From Cellulophaga sp. BC115SP (GTDB lineage: Bacteria; Bacteroidota; Bacteroidia; Cytophagales; Spirosomataceae), in contig NZ_JAAALB010000011.1 of the NCBI RefSeq assembly GCF_009905545.1, positions 1 to 64,000 of the forward strand: a stretch of DNA of 64,000 bases. The letters run 5' to 3'. How positions within the stretch are numbered: the stretch's first letter is position 1; every line of letters starts with the position of its first letter. Below, piece by piece: positions 24,729 through 34,044 of the stretch. The notes below the pieces were generated by a model. That model did not search any database, was not told where the DNA came from, and saw only the letters and a list, made by a program, of their open reading frames with translations. The position numbers and the translations under genes were made by a program.

Positions 24729-26261
24729 TTATTTACAAAGCCCGTCTATCCAAGCAAATAGTTCATCGAGGTCATAATCGCCACTATGGGGTTTGTCCCA
24801 TGGAAATTCCAAATTAGCATCCATACCCTTGTTTTGTAGTACCGTAGTCAATATCACCGAAATAGCAAGCGAAGTATCTTTGTCTTTGGAGCCGTGTCTG
24901 ATACGCCAGTGTTTGGCATTTGTCGTATTTTTTTGACCTAAATAATACATAGGATTCATCATTTTCACCAATACTTCATCTACTCTTGAAGCCTTCACGT
25001 TAGAGTTTTTTTGCCCAAACTCAGTAAAATGCTGCTTATCAATCGTAGCAGTACCAAATAGCATATTTTCTCCTGTTGAAAGATCCAAAGCATCAAAGGC
25101 TGGAGGAGTTTTCATACGCTCCATGTAACTAAGATATGCACCAAAATCTAAGTCTGTAACCTGATTACCATTAATTTTCAAGAATGAATAGTTCGACATA
25201 TCTTTTCCTGAATTCAAAGCTTTCTGAGCCGAAGCGATAACATAATTGATGACTAAATCTTTAAAACTCCCGTTTCCATCAGCATCCAAAGTCAATAGTT
25301 TCCCCTTCGTATCCTTTAGTTTTAGGCTGTTAACGTAAGTAGGGAAAAGCGTTTTCAATTGTTCCGATACTTTTATTTGCTCTTCACTCAACATAGAGGG
25401 AGCATCGCTATTTTTCGACTGCATAGGCCCACCCCTTTTGTAGGTATTGTAGCCACTAAACTGCCATTCATAAGCCATATCAGCATGATCCAAATTGGTA
25501 ATTGGACAATAAGCAGAAACAGCAAAAACATCGTCTGTTCCATTGGCTGCACCTAGTAGTTGTAAATAAGGCTCGTAGTCTGGATTATTTCCCGTTGCCC
25601 CAACTAAAGCAGACATTGCACCGCCTGCACTTGTACCATTCGAAATGATTTTATTGGCATCCCCTGGCATAAGTTTATCGTTGAATTTCAAGTAACGTAC
25701 CGCTGCTTTTAAATCTACAATGGCCGCTGGTGCTTTACCCGTGTATTCGCCATTACTTCCTTTCAAAGTACGCCCTCTTGCTCCTGCCGAAGCTACCACA
25801 TAGCCTTTGGATAACGCAGCAACTACAGTTGATGGCTTTTGTGGCATTGCTGGCGCTCCTTCAGGTCTTCTGTCACCCATTGGAGGCATTCCATTCATTG
25901 GCGAGCGATTACCTCCCATTCCCATTGGCATTTCCTTGAGGGTTGCAGGTTGTGCAGGCATATATCCACCTACTTTATTGGGAAAGAAAATGGGAGCTGT
26001 TTCGACTGTATAGCCATTCAATTTTTTTCCTAAAAAATACTCCTCTGGGATGTAAATATTCATTTTTTGGTAGACTGTATCTACAGGATTTGTAACATAA
26101 ATGATATTTTCATAGGCTCTTACCGTAAAGGTTTTTCCCTCGAAAGTAAGTGTTTGAGTAACATACTTTTGCGCTTGAAAACTGAGATCTGGCTTGGCAG
26201 AAGTAAACGAACAAAATGCCAAACTGACCATCATACAAAAATTGATAAGATGGGTTTTCAT
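24729..26261 (-). CDS. Exported subtype-B tannase-like serine esterase (510 aa)
   Basis: Signal peptide (MKTHLINFCMMVSLAFCSFT), then VTQTLTFEGKTFTVRAYENI and NIYIPEEYF as first strands. The nucleophile elbow is NGTSAGGAMSAL at about residues 208-219 (G-x-S-A-G-G), and the late Asp/His could be in KDTSLAISV and WDKPHSGDYDLDEL. Family members hydrolyse gallate esters or related aromatic esters. A low-complexity Met/Pro/Gly loop (MPMGMGGNRSPMNGMPPMGD) is inserted near residue 120 and is unusual. Substrate not provable from sequence. Confidence 0.82.
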   Translation of the reverse strand: MKTHLINFCMMVSLAFCSFTSAKPDLSFQAQKYVTQTLTFEGKTFTVRAYENIIYVTNPVDTVYQKMNIYIPEEYFLGKKLNGYTVETAPIFFPNKVGGYMPAQPATLKEMPMGMGGNRSPMNGMPPMGDRRPEGAPAMPQKPSTVVAALSKGYVVASAGARGRTLKGSNGEYTGKAPAAIVDLKAAVRYLKFNDKLMPGDANKIISNGTSAGGAMSALVGATGNNPDYEPYLQLLGAANGTDDVFAVSAYCPITNLDHADMAYEWQFSGYNTYKRGGPMQSKNSDAPSMLSEEQIKVSEQLKTLFPTYVNSLKLKDTKGKLLTLDADGNGSFKDLVINYVIASAQKALNSGKDMSNYSFLKINGNQVTDLDFGAYLSYMERMKTPPAFDALDLSTGENMLFGTATIDKQHFTEFGQKNSNVKASRVDEVLVKMMNPMYYLGQKNTTNAKHWRIRHGSKDKDTSLAISVILTTVLQNKGMDANLEFPWDKPHSGDYDLDELFAWIDGLCK

Positions 26262-26628
26262 TTATAATGAGTTTATTAAAAAATTAAAATGAATTTGTAA
26301 AAGATCTCTTAACAAATATTCCCATGATTTCATAGTCATTGTTGCTACTCTACTCTTCATGAACCTATATTTAAGCATATCTTTTTCTTGTATCAATATT
26401 ACGATTTAGCCTAATTTTTTATTGAAAGTAATGACTAGAATAGAAGTGAAGAGGAAAAAAAGGGAAATGAAACGACTTAACTGCTCATTGGATTAGTGTT
26501 AAGGCACTTTTGTGGAAGATATATAATGGTTTTGAGCTATTTGCGAGAGAATAGAATATTGATGAAAGAAATAGAAGTTGTTTTTGGAAAATGTGATTTT
26601 CCAAAAACATAGTAAATGAATAAAATTT
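26262..26628. other. Gene-free stretch upstream of the tannase-like gene
   Basis: AT-rich, with no gene. A small hairpin GGAAAATGTGATTTTCC lies around 26585-26601. It leads into repeat copy B. Confidence 0.5.
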
Positions 26629-26776
26629 AAGTATTAATGCAAAATAAAATTGCATTAATACGCTCTAGGCTATAAGCCGTAAGCATTAGGCAAAAAAGTT
26701 TCTATTACTTCATGAGAAATACTATTTAACTTTTTGCCTAATACCTACCTTACTGCTTAAAGCGTATTAATACTTA
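26629..26776. repeat. Hairpin-ended intergenic repeat, copy B
   Basis: Begins with AAGTATTAATGCAAAATAAA, forming a hairpin TGCAAAATAAAATTGCA, then GGCTATAAGCCGTAAGCATT, a spacer, TTTTTGCCTAATACCTACC and CTGCTTAAAGCGTATTAATA. The left hairpin is the reverse complement of the right hairpin of copies A and C, so the complete unit appears to have inverted terminal hairpins. It is the main content of this 640-bp gene-free region. Confidence 0.7.
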
Positions 26777-26897
26777 TTAATTACGGAACAGTGCTATGCT
26801 TATTAACAAGAAGTCACTCCTCGAAGCTCAGTAATATTTTGGACGACTGTTATTTGAGAAAAGGTAATTATCATCATTCTAGCAAACACGCTTACGT

Positions 26898-27263
26898 TTA
26901 CTCAAATGTTCCCTCACTGATCACTACAGTATTTCCCCACTCGGTAATGGCTTTTAATAGCGGAATAAGGGATTTTCCCAAAGTAGTCAGTTCATAAGTC
27001 ACTCTTATGGGTGGCTTTTCGCCATAGACAGTTCTGATAACTAGACCATCCTTTTCAAGTTGTTTTAATTGTAAACTAATGGTCATTTCTGTAACAGTAG
27101 GAATCGCTCTGGATAACTCATTGAAGCGCAAACTCCCTTCTATCAAGTGATAGAGAATAACTGCCTTCCATTTTCCTCCTATTAAATCCATTGTTAAACT
27201 AACGGTACAAGGGTACTCCTTCCCGTTGAGCGTAACGGTTTCACTTTTACATTCTGTTTTCAT
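26898..27263 (-). CDS. HxlR-family transcription regulator (121 aa)
   Basis: Typical winged-helix plan: CTVSLTMDLIGGKWKAVILY, then LIEGSLRFNELSRAIPTVTE, then LKQLEKDGLVIRTVYGEKPP and VTYELTTLGKSLIPLL. The family usually controls a divergent neighbour in response to aldehydes or oxidants. Here it is divergent from the SRPBCC gene with an 87-bp gap holding a palindrome, so it most likely controls that gene and itself. Confidence 0.93.
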   Translation of the reverse strand: MKTECKSETVTLNGKEYPCTVSLTMDLIGGKWKAVILYHLIEGSLRFNELSRAIPTVTEMTISLQLKQLEKDGLVIRTVYGEKPPIRVTYELTTLGKSLIPLLKAITEWGNTVVISEGTFE

Positions 27264-27310
27264 AATCTTTAAACTATCTATTTTGATAGGTATTTCAAAT
27301 TAAACAAACT

Positions 27311-27322
27311 AAAACTAGTTTT
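27311..27322. promoter_or_regulatory. Palindrome between hxlR-type and SRPBCC genes, candidate operator
   Basis: AAAACTAGTTTT is a perfect 12-bp palindrome in the divergent gap. A second symmetric stretch, CTATCTATTTTGATAG, lies near 27273-27288. Either could be the HxlR site. Confidence 0.4.
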
Positions 27323-27350
27323 GCAACTATAATTTTAATAGTATAAAAAA

Positions 27351-27863
27351 ATGCAAAATTCAATCATCTGGCCAGAAGGCTATTTACCAGGAACTACAGA
27401 TAATTTTTGTTCGAATGAAGTAATTGTTTCAGGATTAAGAACCACGGACATTTGGCCTCTATTAGCCAACCCTTTCGAGTGGCCAAAATATTATCATAAC
27501 TCATCTGACATTGAGTTCCTTAATGAAGAACATAAGCAATTAACCGCAGAGGTACGTTTTCGCTTTAAAACATTTGGTTTTCCGATTGAGGCTCAAGTGA
27601 CAGAGTATGCTCCTCCTGTGGAAGGAAAGCCCGCAAGATTAGCATGGCATGGTTGGGCTGAGGGTGATGCAGAAACAAGATTGGACGTTATTCATGCTTG
27701 GCTCATCGAGGACTTAGAAGGTGGAAGAGTAAGAATCTTAACGCAAGAAACCCAAATCGGAAATCCCGCAAAAGAATTGGCAAAAACAAAACCTAACCCC
27801 ATGATAAATGGACATCAAGATTGGCTTGAGGGATTAGTAGAATACGCTAAACAGTTGATTTAG
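27351..27863 (+). CDS. SRPBCC/START-like domain protein (170 aa)
   Basis: Motifs VSGLRTTDIWPLLANPFEWP and KYYHNSSDIEFL followed by FRFKTFGFPIEAQVTEYAPP and RLAWHGWAEGDAETRLDVIH suit the polyketide-cyclase/SRPBCC fold, a hydrophobic ligand pocket. The C-terminal helix is HQDWLEGLVEYAKQLI. The ligand is unknown. Divergently paired with the HxlR regulator. Confidence 0.85.
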   Translation: MQNSIIWPEGYLPGTTDNFCSNEVIVSGLRTTDIWPLLANPFEWPKYYHNSSDIEFLNEEHKQLTAEVRFRFKTFGFPIEAQVTEYAPPVEGKPARLAWHGWAEGDAETRLDVIHAWLIEDLEGGRVRILTQETQIGNPAKELAKTKPNPMINGHQDWLEGLVEYAKQLI

Positions 27864-27894
27864 TTAATGTCAATCATATAAACCTAAGCTCCCT

Positions 27895-27944
27895 CAAAAG
27901 ACTTAGCTCTGCAACTTTCTAATAATGCAGAGCCAAGTCTTTTG
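27895..27944. terminator. Terminator hairpin after the SRPBCC gene
   Basis: 19-bp stem (CAAAAGACTTAGCTCTGCA / TGCAGAGCCAAGTCTTTTG, one mismatch) with a 12-base loop. Confidence 0.65.
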
Positions 27945-28064
27945 GAATGAATATAAACAAAATAATAATGCTCATGTATTAAAGCGGGTAAGTTTAATTA
28001 TGAGGCAAAGATTAAGTCTCAAATTAGGTAATTGTGTGATTTCATTTAAAACTCATATTATTGA

Positions 28065-28652
28065 CTATTTCAATATTTTCAACAACTTCCCATACGTCAC
28101 CGCAGCTTTATGCACTTGCTCTGTCCAGTCTTCGGCAGCGTTGTCATCGGCACCATCTGAAATATATTTTAGACACAAAAACGGAATGTTTTCTTTCATG
28201 GCAATCAAAGCTAGTGAATAGGCTTCCATATCTACGACATTATAAATGGTTTCGGAATGACCCATTTCAAAACTATCGCCTGTACCACAAATGCCTACTT
28301 TTAGTCCATCCATCTCAAGCCCATACGCCAATAAGGGAGGCACGCCAGAAAGTGGGGTTTCGTAAAGTTCGAAGCCTAAGCCTCGTACATCCATATCTCT
28401 TTGAACAAATTTGGTACAACAAATCACTTCGCCCTTCGCAAAATAATTACTTCCAGCTGTTCCCAAATTAATAATCAAAGATGGTTTTTGTTGTTGAATC
28501 GCTTTGGTTAATTCGTAAGCAGCATTTACTTTTCCAATACCTGTAAATACTACATTTTGTCCTTCAAATACTTCGGCGGCCTCTGATTCGAGCGCAAATG
28601 AAAAGAGGGTATTTTCTAACGAAAAAGTTGTTTCTGAATTAATATGTATCAT
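28065..28652 (-). CDS. MTA/SAH nucleosidase-like phosphorylase-superfamily protein (195 aa)
   Basis: VFTGIGKVNAAYELTKAIQQ and LIINLGTAGS are the ribose/phosphate-site loops; DMEAYSLALIAMKENIPFLC carries the Met-Glu ribose contact; and ISDGADDNAAEDW provides the catalytic Asp. This fits nucleosidases such as MTA/SAH nucleosidase or futalosine hydrolase (menaquinone pathway); the sequence alone does not choose between them. No phosphorylase-specific Arg is obvious. Cytoplasmic. Confidence 0.82.
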   Translation of the reverse strand: MIHINSETTFSLENTLFSFALESEAAEVFEGQNVVFTGIGKVNAAYELTKAIQQQKPSLIINLGTAGSNYFAKGEVICCTKFVQRDMDVRGLGFELYETPLSGVPPLLAYGLEMDGLKVGICGTGDSFEMGHSETIYNVVDMEAYSLALIAMKENIPFLCLKYISDGADDNAAEDWTEQVHKAAVTYGKLLKILK

Positions 28653-28713
28653 GATAGTCTATTTAAACAATCCTTAAAAGTCGATGGGACATTAAAATTA
28701 CAAAAAGAAAACC

Positions 28714-29268
28714 TTATCCAATCAACTGAGCTAATTCATGACAAATTTCCTCGCCTTTGTTGTCGTTATACCAATTTTGCAATTTGATTTTAATGGTTTC
28801 AAAATCTGCTTTTGCTTCGTGTAATTCTTCCATTAACAGATGAGCACCTTCGGGACGAGGTCCCCACACAAAAAGGTCATTCCCACTCTCGTCTCTCGCA
28901 ATCAACTTCGGAATACTCTTACTTGTACCGTTTGTTAAATACTTCTCAATGAGAAAAGGCTCGCTATCTCTCAATTGAATCTCATAAGTCAGCAAAGGAT
29001 TTTGCTCTGTGATTTTTATCAAAAAAGGTACGATATGTGCTGCATCCCCACACCAAGGTTCGGTGATGATAATCCAATGTTGAGGCGATGTAATTTCTTG
29101 AAGTTTACTCAAAATCGCTTCTGACAATACCAAATGCTTATCCCAACGCTTCATGCGTGATTGATTGAGCTTCGTGTAGTTTAAATAATCAGGTTTGTCG
29201 TAAGGAGCGGCAGGTGTTTCTGCTGATAAAATCTCTTCGAATAGGGTTTTATATGCTAGGTAGTTCAT
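28714..29268 (-). CDS. Thioredoxin-fold protein with a single active-site cysteine (184 aa)
   Basis: ATG at 29268 is chosen; five more codons upstream add nothing. The domain contains HWIIITEPWCGDAAHIVPFL, where the usual CxxC is reduced to one Cys (WCGDA). RDSEPFLIEKYLTNGTSKSI and the cis-Pro region SIPKLIARD follow. Proteins of this type, often with WCGDA, are common in Bacteroidota and lack a standard dithiol mechanism; they may act by monothiol exchange or as scaffolds. Same strand as the nucleosidase gene with a 60-bp gap. Confidence 0.82.
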   Translation of the reverse strand: MNYLAYKTLFEEILSAETPAAPYDKPDYLNYTKLNQSRMKRWDKHLVLSEAILSKLQEITSPQHWIIITEPWCGDAAHIVPFLIKITEQNPLLTYEIQLRDSEPFLIEKYLTNGTSKSIPKLIARDESGNDLFVWGPRPEGAHLLMEELHEAKADFETIKIKLQNWYNDNKGEEICHELAQLIG

Positions 29269-29395
29269 GATGTAATTTGGCAATAAAATGGTTGTTTGTA
29301 GATATTACAGATTTTTAATGAGTAATAGTTCCCCATTCAAACATCTAGAATCCCCTTATTTATTGATTGAAGCTTATTCTATTTAGGCTGTGATA

Positions 29396-29722
29396 ACTTA
29401 AGTTAGTGGGCAAGCTTGAATAAACGAAAATTTTCTCGTTTCCCTTTGTAAAAGCTCCGTAGGAGTGACAGTTTGGTAGCAATAAGTTTTGAGAAAAACC
29501 TTTTTTGAGCGCCGTAGGTGCGACAGAGTTCCAGATTTTAGCTTTCTGTCGCACCTACGGCGCTCGTTTAGTAGGTCAGGAAATAGATTCACTACTACCA
29601 TACTGTCGCTCCTACAGAGCTAATAAAAAGATTGGGTTCTTTAAAAATCCTAATAATAAGGCTTATCAATGTCATATAATTGATAAAGTTAATTTTGCAC
29701 GGTTACTTAAGTTAGTGGGCAA
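29396..29722. repeat. Palindromic block bounded by 18-bp direct repeats
   Basis: ACTTAAGTTAGTGGGCAA occurs exactly at 29396-29413 and 29705-29722. Between them lie AGCTCCGTAGGAGTGACA, GAGCGCCGTAGGTGCGACAG, its inverse CTGTCGCACCTACGGCGCTC and TGTCGCTCCTACAGAGCT, forming nested hairpins. It has no gene and looks like a non-autonomous mobile or recombination-derived unit. Confidence 0.7.
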
Positions 29723-29739
29723 AATTAAAAAAATCTACC

Positions 29740-29880
29740 CGCTTTAAGATCTAGGCTTTATGCTGTAGACTAAAAGTTGAAAGATATTTCTCATGAAACA
29801 ATTTAAGCTTTTTTGCCTAATGCCTATGGCTTACAGCATAAAGCGTATTAATGCAATTTTATTTTGCATTAATACTTATT
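29740..29880. repeat. Hairpin-ended intergenic repeat, copy C
   Basis: Shares CTAGGCTTTATGCTGTAGAC, TTTTTTGCCTAATGCCTATG, GGCTTACAGCATAAAGCGTA and the terminal hairpin TGCAATTTTATTTTGCA with copies A and B. Its right end overlaps the stop codon of the AraC gene. Confidence 0.7.
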
Positions 29881-30702
29881 CCTCCGCTTAAACTCACTAG
29901 GGCTAATTCCTCGATATTTCTTAAATATACGATTCAAATGGCTCGCATCACTAAACCCTAACTCATAGACTATCTCGCTGATATTCAAATTAGTATGTAT
30001 CAGTCTCATTTCTATAATCTTAATTTTATAATTCATCACATACTCTTGCAGACTACTTCCTGTTTGTATTTTGAAATACTCACTTAAATAGGTAGCCGAT
30101 AAATTGAAGTGTTTGGCAAGCTCTTCGACTCGAAGTTTTGAGGGTTCATAAATATGCTGATGAATATAGTTGATCATGAGCATAGCCGTTTCAGATTTGG
30201 GTTTGTCAATATTTATGGGAGTTATCAGAGAAATATTTCTGGCAGCGATGGTAATAATCGTGTTAATCAATTGTTGAATTACCTCCTCTGTATGAGGAAA
30301 TTGATGATGATGTTCGCGAATAAGCGCTTCAACCAAAGCTCTGACCAAGGGCTTATCAGCTACAGTTTTTAAAATACAACCAGGCAAATGGTTGTGATTA
30401 TGAAAAATAAACTCCAGTCTTTTGACCCAATCTTTACTTTGTTGATTCAAGTATGCACTATTGAATCTGATAAAAAATAGTTTGCTCGAGGATTGTATTT
30501 CAAACCCGTGTGAATCTTGTGGGAAAATCAAAAATAACTTGTCTTTGGCAAATGGCAATCGATATTGATTAATCCACTGAATGCCTGTTCCCTCCAACAC
30601 AAAAACCATTTCAAAAAAAGTATTTTTATGTGGACGAGCCTCATAATGGTCTTTCTCCCAAAGCTCCAACTCAAATGGCAAATATAAATTACGTATTTCC
30701 AT
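29869..30702 (-). CDS. AraC-family transcription regulator (277 aa)
   Basis: The ATG at 30702 (MEIRNLYLPFELELWEKDHY) is chosen, since the upstream 61 codons in frame are low-complexity and lie in the divergent promoter region. N-terminal cupin-type sensor (HKNTFFEMVFVLEGTGIQWI), C-terminal double helix-turn-helix (LRVEELAKHFNLSATYLSEY, LNISEIVYELGFSDASHLNR, KYRGISPSEF). Divergent from a DoxX gene across 85 bp, which it probably activates together with the deacetylase gene behind it. The last codons (NKY and TAA) lie within the edge of repeat copy C. Confidence 0.92.
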   Translation of the reverse strand: MEIRNLYLPFELELWEKDHYEARPHKNTFFEMVFVLEGTGIQWINQYRLPFAKDKLFLIFPQDSHGFEIQSSSKLFFIRFNSAYLNQQSKDWVKRLEFIFHNHNHLPGCILKTVADKPLVRALVEALIREHHHQFPHTEEVIQQLINTIITIAARNISLITPINIDKPKSETAMLMINYIHQHIYEPSKLRVEELAKHFNLSATYLSEYFKIQTGSSLQEYVMNYKIKIIEMRLIHTNLNISEIVYELGFSDASHLNRIFKKYRGISPSEFKRRNKY

Positions 30703-30787
30703 ACCTCTAAACTTACAAATACAACCTTTATTTATACAACACTTCAAATCTATTTTACCTGCAATTTTGCAAAAAACAATAAACATT

Positions 30788-31183
30788 ATGAATACTACCT
30801 CATTTTTATTACTTCGTTTAGGCATTGGTATAAGTATGTTTGGGCACGGCTTGGTACGTTTACCCAAACTGGCAGGTTTTAGCAAATGGATGGTTACCTC
30901 TTTCGAAAAATCCTTGCTTCCTAGCGCTATCGTTACGCCATTTAGTTATGCGCTACCTATTCTCGAATTTGGGATTGGCACGCTACTAATTCTTGGTCTA
31001 TTGACCAAACAAGCACTTTTGGCAGGAAGCATCGTAATGCTTTTATTATTATTGGGAACAACGCTTATCGAGAACTGGGAAGCACTCCCTTCACAATTAA
31101 TCCATTTGGTATTTTTTGCGATTTTAATACAATTCATTTCATCCAATACATGGTCATTAGATTATTTCCTCTTCAACAAATAA
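30788..31183 (+). CDS. DoxX-family membrane protein (131 aa)
   Basis: Four transmembrane helices and the family signature LLLRLGIGISMFGHGLVRLP, then YALPILEFGIGTLLILGLLT. DoxX-like proteins are linked with thiosulfate/quinone oxidation or oxidative-stress resistance in other organisms; the role here is unclear. ATG at 30788 is used because the TTG upstream adds only seven residues. The next gene starts 4 bases after the stop, so both form one operon. Confidence 0.9.
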   Translation: MNTTSFLLLRLGIGISMFGHGLVRLPKLAGFSKWMVTSFEKSLLPSAIVTPFSYALPILEFGIGTLLILGLLTKQALLAGSIVMLLLLLGTTLIENWEALPSQLIHLVFFAILIQFISSNTWSLDYFLFNK

Positions 31184-31187
31184 GGTC

Positions 31188-32126
31188 ATGGATAGCAGAA
31201 GAAAATTCATTCAACAAAGTAGCGCATTGGGACTTAGTCATTTATTGTTATCTAGTTTTTTAGCAAAAGCTTCACCAAAAGAAAATGCACCTAGCTCAAA
31301 ATGGGCTGATGGCTCAAGATTAGTGGTATCTATTTCCATGCAATTTGAATCTGGGGGTGAGCCAGAAAATGCCGAAAGTCCTTTCCCACAAAATCTCGAA
31401 AAAGGGTACCGAGATTTGCCTGCCAAAACTTGGTATGAATACGGATACAAAGAAGGTATTCCAAGAATGTTGGACAATTGGGATAGGCTTGGTGTTAAAG
31501 TTACTTCTCACATGGTGGGCACTGCTGTAATGAAAAATCCACAGCTTGCACGTGAAATCGTAGAGCGAGGTCACGAGGCTGCCGCCCATGGGATGAACTG
31601 GAGTTCACAATACAACTTGCCTTATGAGCAAGAGAAAAAATTTATCAAAGACGGTGTAGATGCTATTAAAAACATCACAAGTTTTAACGCCATCGGGTAT
31701 AATGCCAATTGGCTACGTAGAGGCGAAAACACTTTGAATATCCTGCAAGAACTTGGCTTTAAATACCATATCGACGACCTTAGCAGAGATGAGCCTTTTG
31801 TCATAAAAGTCAATCAAAAGGACTTTGCAGTTGTGCCCTATACTTTGAGAAACAACGATATACTACTGATTGAAGGCAAAAATTTTTCTACAGACCAGTT
31901 TTTCAATCAAGTAAAAGCCGAGTTTGACCAATTGTACTTTGAAAGTCAATTCAAACGCCGAATGCTCTCTATCAGTTTTCATGACCGAATTGGGGGCACT
32001 CCTCAGATGGTTAAATCCACTTATGATTTGATTAAATACATACAAAGTCATAAAGGTGTTTCCTTCAAAAGAAAAGATGAAATTGCCATCATGGCATTGA
32101 ATGATGCAAATACTATTCGGGAGTAA
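31188..32126 (+). CDS. Exported polysaccharide deacetylase-family (NodB-like) protein (312 aa)
   Basis: N-terminus MDSRRKFIQQSSALGLSHLL matches a twin-arginine signal. The NodB-type barrel shows LVVSISMQFE, GIPRMLDNWDRLGVKVTSHM, VERGHEAAAHGMNWSSQYNL (the His region) and LSISFHDRIGGTPQMVK. The first conserved Asp is replaced by Gln/Glu in SISMQFESGG, so metal binding may differ from classical deacetylases; it is close to allantoinase/PuuE-type members. It is coupled to the DoxX gene. Substrate unknown. Confidence 0.82.
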   Translation: MDSRRKFIQQSSALGLSHLLLSSFLAKASPKENAPSSKWADGSRLVVSISMQFESGGEPENAESPFPQNLEKGYRDLPAKTWYEYGYKEGIPRMLDNWDRLGVKVTSHMVGTAVMKNPQLAREIVERGHEAAAHGMNWSSQYNLPYEQEKKFIKDGVDAIKNITSFNAIGYNANWLRRGENTLNILQELGFKYHIDDLSRDEPFVIKVNQKDFAVVPYTLRNNDILLIEGKNFSTDQFFNQVKAEFDQLYFESQFKRRMLSISFHDRIGGTPQMVKSTYDLIKYIQSHKGVSFKRKDEIAIMALNDANTIRE

Positions 32127-32178
32127 ATCCAATATCATTAGGGTGCGACTTAAGTCGCACCCTAATGATATTGGATTT
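32125..32178. terminator. 54-bp perfect palindrome at the deacetylase stop
   Basis: Two exact 27-bp arms with no spacer, centred on GTGCGACTTAAGTCGCAC. It starts within the stop codon. Could terminate both converging transcripts (esterase from the right). A cruciform of this length is unusual. Confidence 0.7.
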
Positions 32179-32245
32179 ATAATTTGCGGATATTTATTAG
32201 CAAGATGACACGTCTTTGGACGCAAATCATTACAATACGAAGGAA

Positions 32246-33469
<1,224 letters not shown>

Positions 33470-33569
33470 TTAAGAATAAAAGCTTTGGGTTTGGAATATT
33501 ATTACTGACGCAAAGGTTGTCATAGAGAACTCCGACAAAGACCGAAAAATCAACTTAATAATCTACATT

Positions 33570-33947
33570 TTAGCAATTTATGTATGTTATAGGATTACTA
33601 CTTCCTCGCTTAAAATAAGACTTGGCTGATTCACCTAGGTATTTATTTCTAATAAATTCATTAGCTATTTTACCTTCAAATTCAAAACGACCTTGGTAGT
33701 CATGGACATCATTTCTTGTGTGATAAATTGTAGTCCCAGCTTCATGCCAACTATTGATTTCATAGACTTCTAATATTACACCATCAGCTACCGAAAATGC
33801 GATATCAGCATAGGAAGCTCTTTCTTTGGATAATCTCCATACGCCTCTCGTCGCCTCATAAAGTGACTCAGCAGACATATTGGAGTTATATTTTTGGGAA
33901 ATTCTAATGATGATTGCTTTATCATCAATTTTAATAGGGTTTGTCAT
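33570..33947 (-). CDS. Small PUA/EVE-like-domain protein (125 aa)
   Basis: SAESLYEATRGVWRLSKERA, then YADIAFSVADGVILEVYEIN and SWHEAGTT give the beta-rich pattern seen in an uncharacterised domain found alone or fused to nucleases in defence settings; the C-terminus AKSYFKRGSSNPITYINC is also typical. A nucleic-acid-binding role is plausible, but family assignment by eye is tentative. Stands alone between an esterase and a SMP-30-like gene. Confidence 0.6.
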   Translation of the reverse strand: MTNPIKIDDKAIIIRISQKYNSNMSAESLYEATRGVWRLSKERASYADIAFSVADGVILEVYEINSWHEAGTTIYHTRNDVHDYQGRFEFEGKIANEFIRNKYLGESAKSYFKRGSSNPITYINC

Positions 33948-34044
33948 AGTATATAAATTTGAGGGCTTATTACTGAAAATCTATTGTTGCTGCCTCAAAG
34001 TTTGTCGGAGAAAACTCCGACAAAGGCGAAAACACCACCAAAGG

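Noticed and set aside
28061-28471. Plus-strand frame of 136 codons
   Set aside because: Antisense shadow of the nucleosidase gene.
29360-29747. Small frames within the palindromic block
   Set aside because: They arise from the inverted repeats and read the same palindromes; no start context or domain.
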